DNA from: Flavimarina sp. Hel_I_48
GTDB lineage: Bacteria > Bacteroidota > Bacteroidia > Flavobacteriales > Flavobacteriaceae
DNA length: 64,000 nt
NCBI RefSeq assembly: GCF_000733945.1
Contig: NZ_JPOL01000002.1
Span: 1,985,001 to 2,049,000 of the forward strand
Reading direction: 5' to 3'
The position numbers were made by a program, and so were the translations under genes. Below are positions 7,914 to 16,141 of the stretch, piece after piece (position 1 is the stretch's first letter; the number at the start of each line of letters is the position of its first letter). The notes beneath the pieces were generated by a model, which was not told the DNA's origin, made no database searches, and was given only the letters and a program-made list of their open reading frames with translations.

Positions 7914-10900
7914 ATGCAAAATTATAATGTTGTAAATCAGCAGATAGGGGCTTTGAAAGTTGCTTTTACGGTACTGCTTTTTTTATGTACTACTTTAGGT
8001 TTTTCTCAGACCGTAAGTGTTGACAATTCACAAAGTGCGCCTAGTTTAGTAAATATGTTGCTCAACGATGCCTGTGCAGAGATTTCAAATATCTCTTCCT
8101 CTTCCATAGAAGCCACGGGTTCCTTCACTAATAATGGAGGTGCATTTCCCATAGCCGATGGGGTGATTATACGTACCGGTAATGCAGGACTTACAGCGGG
8201 TGGTTATACCGGGAATAATTTGGATAGCCAACTCAATAACGATACCGATCCCTTTTTGCAGCAACTTTTAGATGAATCAGGACGTGCTGCTGTAATAGAA
8301 GAGATTGCATTTCTGGAATTTGACTTTGTTCCGGTTTCTAATTTTTTGAGCTTTGACTTTCTTCTTGCTTCTAATGAATATGGCGATGAGCAATGTAACT
8401 CCAGTGATGTACTGGCCTTTATTCTTACAGATTTAGAGAATGGCACAGAGACAAACCTGGGCGTTATACCCGGTGGGACTACACCGGTCTCTGTTCAAAA
8501 CATAAAAGATGCCGCCTTTAATCCTACGTGTCCCTCTGTAAATGCTGATTTGTTCGCCAGTTATGAAGTAGATAACAATGAGTCTACCATCAATATGAAC
8601 GGGTATACTTCCGTACTTACAGCGTCCAGTTCTAATGTAGTCCCTGGCCGTAGGTATAAAATGCGTATCGTCATTGGCGATGCCAATGATACGCGATTTG
8701 ATTCTGCTATTTTTCTTTCTGCAGGAAGTTTTAATACAGGTATTAACCTGGGCGAAACTTTTAGTCTTTGCGGTGGGGACTCTACCGTGCTGGAGTCTGG
8801 CCTTGCTGGTGAAGGCTACACGTTTGAGTGGTTTAGGAACGGAGTGCTTCTGCCCGGGGAAATAGAAACAAACCTTACTATAGACCAGTCTGGCACATAT
8901 AAAGTGGAAGTTACCAGAGGCAATAGTTCATGTCTGCTTGAGGATGAAGTCGTGGTAAGCGATCTTCAGGTTACTGAACCCGTAGATGTGGGAGCTTGTT
9001 TCAGCAATAGTGGTAGTAGTCTTTTTGATCTTACCGAAAACAATGCAGAAACATTGGGAATTACCGGATTGGGTTATGAGATTTTATATTATGCTTCCCA
9101 GGAGGATTTAGATAATGGAATTGCCATCCCCACAAATGAAATAACCTCTTACGCCAGCGCGGGTAACCAAACTATTTTTATTAAACTCCGCAATATCGAA
9201 AACGGCAGTTTTTGTGATGCACAATACGATTTTGAGCTGAGTGTGGCAGATCCCATTGATGTAAACCCGCCAGCTCCCATAGAAATTTGTCTGCTTCCCG
9301 GGGAAAGTGGTAGTATTGACCTGAGTACGATCCTTCCTGTTTTCCCGAATGGTGAAGATCCAAATGGGTATGCTATTACCTACCACAATACGCTCAGTGA
9401 TGCAGAAAACGCGGTTAGCCCTATAGATACGACTGCGACCTATACCATTCCCCCTGGCATCGCTTCGCGTTCGGTATATATTCGGGTAGCACTTGTTGAT
9501 GAGCCAACATGCTACGTTGTGGTAACGCTTCTTATAGAAGTTGGCGATCTTCCCCCTGTTGATGTAAGGGAGGATGTGGTTACGTGTGGCAGCTATATAT
9601 TACCAGAAATTACCGATGGAACATACTATTTGCTTCCGGGTGGAGAAGGTACTGCGTTGAGTCCAGGAGATGAAATAAATACCCAATTCACACAGACCAT
9701 TTACATTTATAACGAATCTGCGGAGGGTTGTCCCAACGAAACTTCTAGCTTTACGGTTACCCTGCCAGATAAATTTGAATTGGATGACACGCGTGGTTGT
9801 GCCGGTGAATATGTTCTCCCTTTATTACCAGAAGGTGCAGGCGCTTTTTATACCGCGGCAGATGGTCCTAATGGCGGTGGTTCTGAATACGATTCTGAAC
9901 AATCAATAACTACGTCGCGAACTGTTTATTACTATGCAGAAGTTGACGGAAGTGTTTGTATAAATCAAGGGTATGATTTAACCATCGATCCCCTTCCAGC
10001 GCTAAGCAAACCAGAGGATGAAATCGTATGTGGATCCTATACATTGCCTGCTCTTGCAAATGGTGAATACAATACTCAGGCAGACGGTCAGGGAACGACT
10101 TTGCAAGCCGGCGATGTCATAACCACGAGTCAGACCATATATACCTATAGTGAGAATGCGCGTTGTAACGATGCCTCTGAGTTCAATATCTTTATAGTTC
10201 CTACTCTGGCATATTTTGAAGCAGCAAACAGTGATTTGCCCCATTGTGGTTCTTTCGATCTTCCTGAAATTGAGGTAGGTGCTTATTATACTGAAGCCAA
10301 CGGTCAGGGCATTGAGATTCCCAAAAACAACCCTCTTACCGTTTCACGACCCGTGTATTACTACGCGGAGGTTACGACAGGGGACAACTGCACCGAAGAC
10401 TTATCTTTTGATGTTGTAATCACTCCCATACCTAAAGTTGACAATCCTGTGGATGTATCAATTTGTGTAAATGACGCACCGTATATACTTCCCAAGACTA
10501 CAAATGGACAATATTTTACAGAATCTGACCGTGGCGGCACACAACTTCCGGCAGGAAGTGAAATCAATGCTACTCAGACGATTTATGTAAACAATGAGGT
10601 AGATGGTTGTACTAACGAAAATGAGTTCTCGGTCACGCTTCGGCCTAAACCACCCATAGATAATTTTGTCCCTGTCTACGCCTGTGATACCTATGAATTG
10701 CCTGTTTTGACAAATGGTGTGTATTATACTGAAGCAGGCGGACCTAATGGTACAGGGGAATTGCTAGAGGCAGGGACCGTATTTTCAGAAAATACAACGC
10801 TATGGATCTATAACGCTTATGATGACCTGTTAGGCTGTTTCAATGATAAATCTTTTGATATTACTATTTTAGGAGTTGAGGTAGGGGAATTTGAGGATGT

Positions 10901-12077
10901 GGTATCCTGTGATGCTTATGTTTTGCCAGAACTGGTCAATGGAAATTATTACACCGCTCCCCGCGGAAGAGGTACGCGCCTTAATGCTGGCGATCGTATT
11001 GTGGAAACGCAGCAGATCTATGTCTACTCCCGCAAAGGCACCCGGTTTATCTGTGAAGATTTTGATGACTTTACGGTGACTATTTCAGAAACGCCCCTTA
11101 TTGAACCCATAAATGATATAGAAGCGTGTGGTTCATTTACCCTTCCGGCATTAGATCAAACCGTTTTTGATATAGCATATTATCGCGCACCTAACGGTCA
11201 GGATCCTATCGCGTCTTCAGACCTTACGTTAGACCAGCCCGGTACGTATACCATTTATCGTTATGCTACCGCTAAAAACAATACAGATTGTTTTGACGAA
11301 GATCTCTTTCAGGTCACGATCTATCCGTTACTGGATTTCAGTGTTGAAGGTGGGACGGTATGTACAGATCCGGAAACCGGCGAGGTGCTTGAGAGCCTGA
11401 CCCTGGAATCTGGCCTAGATCCAGCTGAATTTGAGGTTACCTGGTCAATAAACAACGAAGTTGTATCTGTAGGGCCTACACATGAAGCCACCGCAGTAGG
11501 AACCTATACCGTTTCAACTACAAAGATAAATCCCGAAGTTGGGGCGGACTGTAACTATAACCCTACAACCGTAGAAGTTTTGGCCTCCAGTGAGCCCATT
11601 ATTGAAGCCGAAGTAAATCAGTCTTTTGCAGATGTTTCGATAATCACTGTCATTGTGGTAAGTGGCGATGGGGATTATGAATATCAAATTGACGGTGGTG
11701 AATTCCAGGCCAGTAATGAATTTTACGATGTTACTTCTGGTAAGCATGAGGTTACGGCAAGAGGTATTACGGGTAATTGTGCCGCAACAACGATCATCGT
11801 AAATGTGGTGAATTACCAAAAATTCTTTACGCCAAATGCTGACGGTATCAATGATACATGGAATATTGAATCACTAAGAGGTTATGCCGATGGACAGATC
11901 GAAATATTTGACCGTTATGGTAAACTGCTGAAAACCATATTCCCTGACGGAAACGGCTGGGACGGTACTTTCCGTGGAGAGAATATGCCTTCTGATGATT
12001 ATTGGTTCAAGGTTCGCTTTGTTGATGAAGAAGGGATGCCCGTGGAGTTTAAGGCACATTTCACCTTGAAAAGATAA
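7914..12077 (+). CDS. Choice-of-anchor L protein with type IX secretion (type B) sorting domain
   Basis: A giant secreted protein of 1387 residues. A signal peptide (LKVAFTVLLFLCTTLGFSQ) is followed by a choice-of-anchor L-like domain at about residues 35-270, with the motifs ADGVIIRTG and FLLASNEYGDEQC. An Ig-like segment then leads into about eight successive 75-90-residue units at about residues 540-1150. Each begins with Cys and LP (for example CGSYTLPALANGEY) and ends with TQTIYIYNE-type strands. The last 85 residues (FFTPNADGINDTW, then FDRYGKLLKTIF) are the gliding-motility-associated CHU_C/type B sorting domain that targets proteins to the type IX secretion system. An adhesion or matrix role at the cell surface is the inference. 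Confidence 0.9.
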   Translation: MQNYNVVNQQIGALKVAFTVLLFLCTTLGFSQTVSVDNSQSAPSLVNMLLNDACAEISNISSSSIEATGSFTNNGGAFPIADGVIIRTGNAGLTAGGYTGNNLDSQLNNDTDPFLQQLLDESGRAAVIEEIAFLEFDFVPVSNFLSFDFLLASNEYGDEQCNSSDVLAFILTDLENGTETNLGVIPGGTTPVSVQNIKDAAFNPTCPSVNADLFASYEVDNNESTINMNGYTSVLTASSSNVVPGRRYKMRIVIGDANDTRFDSAIFLSAGSFNTGINLGETFSLCGGDSTVLESGLAGEGYTFEWFRNGVLLPGEIETNLTIDQSGTYKVEVTRGNSSCLLEDEVVVSDLQVTEPVDVGACFSNSGSSLFDLTENNAETLGITGLGYEILYYASQEDLDNGIAIPTNEITSYASAGNQTIFIKLRNIENGSFCDAQYDFELSVADPIDVNPPAPIEICLLPGESGSIDLSTILPVFPNGEDPNGYAITYHNTLSDAENAVSPIDTTATYTIPPGIASRSVYIRVALVDEPTCYVVVTLLIEVGDLPPVDVREDVVTCGSYILPEITDGTYYLLPGGEGTALSPGDEINTQFTQTIYIYNESAEGCPNETSSFTVTLPDKFELDDTRGCAGEYVLPLLPEGAGAFYTAADGPNGGGSEYDSEQSITTSRTVYYYAEVDGSVCINQGYDLTIDPLPALSKPEDEIVCGSYTLPALANGEYNTQADGQGTTLQAGDVITTSQTIYTYSENARCNDASEFNIFIVPTLAYFEAANSDLPHCGSFDLPEIEVGAYYTEANGQGIEIPKNNPLTVSRPVYYYAEVTTGDNCTEDLSFDVVITPIPKVDNPVDVSICVNDAPYILPKTTNGQYFTESDRGGTQLPAGSEINATQTIYVNNEVDGCTNENEFSVTLRPKPPIDNFVPVYACDTYELPVLTNGVYYTEAGGPNGTGELLEAGTVFSENTTLWIYNAYDDLLGCFNDKSFDITILGVEVGEFEDVVSCDAYVLPELVNGNYYTAPRGRGTRLNAGDRIVETQQIYVYSRKGTRFICEDFDDFTVTISETPLIEPINDIEACGSFTLPALDQTVFDIAYYRAPNGQDPIASSDLTLDQPGTYTIYRYATAKNNTDCFDEDLFQVTIYPLLDFSVEGGTVCTDPETGEVLESLTLESGLDPAEFEVTWSINNEVVSVGPTHEATAVGTYTVSTTKINPEVGADCNYNPTTVEVLASSEPIIEAEVNQSFADVSIITVIVVSGDGDYEYQIDGGEFQASNEFYDVTSGKHEVTARGITGNCAATTIIVNVVNYQKFFTPNADGINDTWNIESLRGYADGQIEIFDRYGKLLKTIFPDGNGWDGTFRGENMPSDDYWFKVRFVDEEGMPVEFKAHFTLKR

Positions 12078-12110
12078 AAATTCGCTATTTAGCTTAAATA
12101 GCGAATTTTT
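12076..12110 (+). terminator. Rho-independent terminator after the giant surface protein gene
   Basis: A 16-base perfect stem AAAAATTCGCTATTTA / TAAATAGCGAATTTTT around a GCT loop, starting at the stop codon. Its symmetry means it could act on both strands. Confidence 0.75.
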
Positions 12111-12192
12111 AGGCACGATAATTTTAGGTTTAGTAACTTTATTATAAATAAAAACAGCGATTTAGATGGTAAACCGCTGTTTCTTTGTAAAA

Positions 12193-12957
12193 TTAGAGAT
12201 TCATTCCTCCCGAAACTTCAATGCGCTGGCCATTTACCCATCTAGCATCGTCAGAGCACAAAAAGGCCACTACGCCGCCTATGTCTTCGGGTTGACCCGC
12301 ACGGCCCAGAGCTGTCAGGTTTGCAATCATAGTATTGGTTTTCTCATCGTCTCTTACGTGACCGTTTCCAAAATCGGTTTCTATCGCTCCCGGTGCTATT
12401 ACATTAGCAGTAATTTTTCGGCTCCCCAGCTCTCTGGCAAGGTATCGTGTAAGCACTTCTAAAGCGCCTTTCATAGAAGCATAAGCAGAAGAACCAGGTA
12501 TGCTGAAACGCGCCAAACCTGATGAAATATTCACAATGCGACCCCCATCATTCATAAGAGGAAGTAATTTTTGGGTAAGAAAAAACACACCTTTGTAGTG
12601 TATATTGAGCATCTCATCAAACTGCTCTTCCGTGGTCTCCATGAAAGGAGTATATAAAGCTGTACCTGCATTATTGATTAGAAAATCAAAATTAGGATAG
12701 CCGGTTTCCTCCTTTAAATAATTTGTAAACGTGCTTATAAAAGTATCAAAACCGCCAATTTTTGATGTGTCCAACTGTAAAGCAATAGCTTTTTGCCCCA
12801 GGTCGTTAATCTGACTCGCTACCGCATCTGCTGCCTTTTTATTGGTATGATAGGTAAATATGATATCAGTCCCGTTTCTGGCCAGGCTAAGTGCCATATC
12901 TTTACCTAAACCGCGGCTTCCGCCGGTAATTATTGCAACTTTGTTTTTAGTTTCCAT
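12193..12957 (-). CDS. Short-chain dehydrogenase/reductase
   Basis: A 254-residue classical SDR with a Rossmann fold. The nucleotide-binding motif TGGSRGLG is at residues 11-18, NNAG at 95-98, and the catalytic Ser (145/146), Tyr159 and Lys163 occur in NISS and SAYASMK. The PGAIETDF segment follows. Thr/Ser after the glycine motif and the TYHTNKK stretch favour NADPH, but this is a weak inference. The substrate cannot be read from sequence. The gene lies alone, convergent with the giant surface protein gene and followed, after a gap, by the damaged AraC regulator. Confidence 0.88.
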   Translation of the reverse strand: METKNKVAIITGGSRGLGKDMALSLARNGTDIIFTYHTNKKAADAVASQINDLGQKAIALQLDTSKIGGFDTFISTFTNYLKEETGYPNFDFLINNAGTALYTPFMETTEEQFDEMLNIHYKGVFFLTQKLLPLMNDGGRIVNISSGLARFSIPGSSAYASMKGALEVLTRYLARELGSRKITANVIAPGAIETDFGNGHVRDDEKTNTMIANLTALGRAGQPEDIGGVVAFLCSDDARWVNGQRIEVSGGMNL

Positions 12958-13068
12958 TTGCTTTTTTTAAGATTAATAATAATGCAAATTTGAAGGGAAT
13001 TGAGCAACAACGTGTTACAAATATCAAAGACTTTGTTGTAAAATTCAAATTTTTACTGATGGCGTAAA

Positions 13069-14006
13069 TTAAGATCTGAATGTAACAGGAGAAAAACTGG
13101 TTTGTTTTTTAAAGAAATTAGAAAAATGTGCCACCTCTTCAAAGCCAAGGCTATAGGCTATTTCAGAAACGCTCCAATTGGTTTGTTTCAATAAGATTTT
13201 AGCTTCCTGGAGAATGCGGCGGGTAATAATTTCGGTTGTGGTGTTTCCTAAATTTTCTTTTAAAACTTTGTTGAGGTGATTTACGTGAATAGCCAGTCGC
13301 TCTGCATATTCTGTTGCAGAGCGCATGCTTAGCCGCTGGCCGGGAGATTCTATAGGGAATTGTCGCTCAAGTAATTCTATAAAAAGAGAGATAATACGTT
13401 TTGCTGCATTTTTACCCTCGTTCACCTTATGGCAGGGTTTCAATTTTTGACCATAATGTATAAGTTCTATTAAATACGTACGCAGCAAATCATATTTATA
13501 CTCATAATCTGAAATAATTTCATTTTTCATTTTTTCAAAAAGAAAAGCAATTTCTTCGGCCTGATCATCATTAATTTCAAATACCGGAATGCTGCCCGGC
13601 TGAAACAAAGGTAATTTGTCAAGCTGGAGTCCGCTTTTGTTTTTCCCTAAAAAGGTATCCGTGAAAATACAAAAAGTGCCCTGCTGATTTTCATCTAGCG
13701 GAACCCAGTGATAGGGTACCTTTGGGGTGGCAAAAAGAAGCGCATTATGCTCAATTTCAATAATTTTATCGGCGTATTCTGCCCTGTTTTTTCCGCGTAT
13801 CAGACTTATTTTATAATAAGCGCGGCGGTTATAGGGCATTTGGTTTTTTGTTTGCTTTCCCTTATGGTTTCCGCAATGTCAAAGAGGTTAAAATGCCCTA
13901 TTTCTTTATGAATTTCTGGAGGTAATATGTCGTTAATGTCCTTACCGGTAAAAGCAGCAGCTTCTTTGTAAAATTCTTCCAGAGTGGTATTTTTGATTTC
14001 CATCAT
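13069..14006 (-). pseudogene. AraC family transcriptional regulator, split by a frameshift
   Basis: Two overlapping frames together make one AraC-type regulator of about 311 residues. The 5' frame (13806-14006, 66 residues, starting at a doubled ATG) carries the first part of the sensor domain, ending near ETIRESKQKTK. The 3' frame (13069-13839, 256 residues) continues with MPYNRRAYYKISL, a conserved segment of the same cupin-like sensor domain. It then has the double helix-turn-helix at its C-terminal 100 residues (SVSEIAYSLGFEEVAHFSNF). The frames switch at a six-T run at 13844-13849, where one extra base would restore a single frame. A sequencing or assembly error, a real inactivating deletion, or -1 slippage on the A run are all possible. 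Confidence 0.8.
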
Positions 14007-14046
14007 GATTTAAGTTGTAAAATTCAAAGATAAGCTATGCCCTTTT

Positions 14047-15192
14047 TCATTTTAGTCCTAAAACAGATTTTATAAATTCTTTTTTAGGTAGGCTCCAGAT
14101 GATTTTAAAATCTTCTGCGATAGAGCTTTCCCCATCCAGAAACCTGAAAATACGGTCAGTGGGGTTGTTTTTGAACATGGCCTCAAAAATACGGCTACCC
14201 TGTTCGTTTTTGCGGTAAAGCACATCCAGAAAAATACGGTCGTACCACCGGTAGCGGTCATTAATTTTGAATTTTCTTAAGTCATTTTCCTGCTTTAAAA
14301 AAGCAACCAACTCTTCGGTGCGCTTTTGTGTGTAGGTGAAGGTGAAACCTGTACTGGCCCGCGTCCACCCGCCTGCCGTGCCTATGTTTATGACATGTTT
14401 TGAGTTCCTTTTTTCAAACGTGAAAACGGTCATAGGGATACAGCCCTGTTCTTTTTCAGTAATGGTATAATGGTCAATTTTATGCTGTTCTAGGTAGTTT
14501 TTGATACCATTTTCATAGGTTTCGTCAGGCAATAATTTTTCCGAAAAGAGCGTGTACTCTACCAGTGCTTCTGTAGGTGAAGTGGGCATTACATACATAA
14601 AACGCGTATTTCCCTCCTGCGGAATGCTAAAATCCATAAAAACGGCCGTTTCCGGATCAAAAACAGGTTTTGAGGTGGTTATAAACCAACCTATGAAATG
14701 CTGGTTCAAGATGATATCATTGTGCTGTTTCTTTAAAACCTCTGGGGGAAGAATGCTATTGAAGAGTTTTTTTGATGTGTAGGTCTGTGCTTTCGTATGT
14801 ACTCTAACGCCAGCCGCAGTTTCTTCAAAAGATTCAAAGGCTTCGGTTTTAAAAGATATCCGGTTATTTTTTTTGAGTTGCTCAAAGCAGTATGTATAAA
14901 AATCCAAACCTGTTATTTTGTTATAGCTATAAGGAGAAATCGGGATTTTAGCATCAAAATCGGTGGTTTTAAAGCCTATTTTATACCATTTTTTGCTTAT
15001 TATATTCTCCCAGCGACTCTTTCCCTGATGCCAGAAACACCAGGTGCGGTCGTTTTCTATTTTTTCCTTTCGGTCTAAAATGAGTATTTCCTTATCCTTA
15101 AAAAAGGGGTCCTCAGTAATTCTCAAGGCAAGCGTAAGACCTGAAAGTCCGGCACCCAGAATAATATAATCGTATGCTGTTTTTTTGATCAT
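14047..15192 (-). CDS. crtY: Lycopene beta-cyclase (CrtY type)
   Basis: A 381-residue flavoprotein-like cyclase. It converts the linear ends of lycopene to beta-rings and so leads to beta-carotene and zeaxanthin, the yellow pigments of many marine flavobacteria. The start at 15192 (MIKKTAYDYIILGAG) places the dinucleotide-binding GAGLSGL motif at the N terminus; the longer frame adds 15 unrelated residues. NDRTWCFW at about residues 45-55 and GTAGGWTRASTG further on are typical of bacterial CrtY. The other carotenoid genes are not in this window. The neighbouring AraC-type regulator on the same strand lies 40 bases downstream, but a functional link is unproven. Confidence 0.88.
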   Translation of the reverse strand: MIKKTAYDYIILGAGLSGLTLALRITEDPFFKDKEILILDRKEKIENDRTWCFWHQGKSRWENIISKKWYKIGFKTTDFDAKIPISPYSYNKITGLDFYTYCFEQLKKNNRISFKTEAFESFEETAAGVRVHTKAQTYTSKKLFNSILPPEVLKKQHNDIILNQHFIGWFITTSKPVFDPETAVFMDFSIPQEGNTRFMYVMPTSPTEALVEYTLFSEKLLPDETYENGIKNYLEQHKIDHYTITEKEQGCIPMTVFTFEKRNSKHVINIGTAGGWTRASTGFTFTYTQKRTEELVAFLKQENDLRKFKINDRYRWYDRIFLDVLYRKNEQGSRIFEAMFKNNPTDRIFRFLDGESSIAEDFKIIWSLPKKEFIKSVLGLK

Positions 15193-15336
15193 TATGCTTA
15201 AATAGAGGAGAACCCACTGATAATATGACACTGTCAAGTGGCTTTTTATGCATGAACGTTAAATTATGTAGTGTGACAAGATTGCCACCGTTCCTGTCAT
15301 AGCTTTGCTTTACCAAACTTAATCATAAAACCTAGT

Positions 15337-16113
15337 ATGAAAAAAATTATATTATCTGCCCTAAGCCTTTTGTGTTGCGCAACACTTTTTGCCCAGGAAG
15401 TTGAAGAACCCATTTTTACAGAACGGCCGGGCGCCAGCTTTGGTACGGGTGTGCTTCAAAAAGGTGTATTTCAGGTGGAAACCGGATCACAATATCAGGA
15501 ACTTAAATACGGCAACGTAAGGGAAAAATTTTGGACCTATAACAACACTTATTTGCGTTATGGATTGCTCGATAATTTTGAAGTACGTCTTTCATGGGAT
15601 GCGCAGGAAATTACAACAGAAGTATCTGGTGTGGAAATCAATGATAAAATGGCTGGTTTTACACCATTGATAGCAAGTTTTAAAGTAGGCATTGCACAAG
15701 AAAATGGAATTCTGCCACAAATGGCCGTTATAGGAAATCTCTTCCTTCCCTTCGCAGCCGGGAACGATTTTAAAAGCGATTATACAGGTGGTCAAATGCT
15801 ATTGACTTTTTCAAATACCTTAGATGCGGAGTCCAGTATCACGTATAACGTGGGTGTGCAATGGGACGGCGATGCTCCACAGCCATCGTATTCCTATACT
15901 TTATCTTATGGACGTACCATCATAGGCGATCTTTCTGGATTTGCAGAGGTTTACGGCTCACTGCCCGAAGGCGATCAAGGTGAAAATTCCTGGGATGCCG
16001 GTTTTTCCTATCTTATAAATCCAGACTTTCAGTTAGATTTAAGTACGGGTACCGGTTTTGATACAGATCAGGAATACTTTGTACAGGCGGGTGTAAGTTA
16101 TCGCTTCAACTGA
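15337..16113 (+). CDS. Outer-membrane transporter-like beta-barrel
   Basis: A 258-residue exported protein. The signal peptide MKKIILSALSLLCCATLFAQ is followed by EEPIFTERPGASFGTGVLQKG, a hallmark of a common Bacteroidetes family related to the MetA-pathway phenol degradation barrel proteins. The remainder is regularly alternating beta strands and the protein ends SYRFN with a terminal aromatic. Substrate unknown. A TAGCTTTG box at 15300-15307 is a possible -7 element 30 bases before the start. The gene diverges from the lycopene cyclase gene. Confidence 0.75.
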   Translation: MKKIILSALSLLCCATLFAQEVEEPIFTERPGASFGTGVLQKGVFQVETGSQYQELKYGNVREKFWTYNNTYLRYGLLDNFEVRLSWDAQEITTEVSGVEINDKMAGFTPLIASFKVGIAQENGILPQMAVIGNLFLPFAAGNDFKSDYTGGQMLLTFSNTLDAESSITYNVGVQWDGDAPQPSYSYTLSYGRTIIGDLSGFAEVYGSLPEGDQGENSWDAGFSYLINPDFQLDLSTGTGFDTDQEYFVQAGVSYRFN

Positions 16114-16141
16114 TTCTAAATTCGGTTTTTACAGCGGAGTT

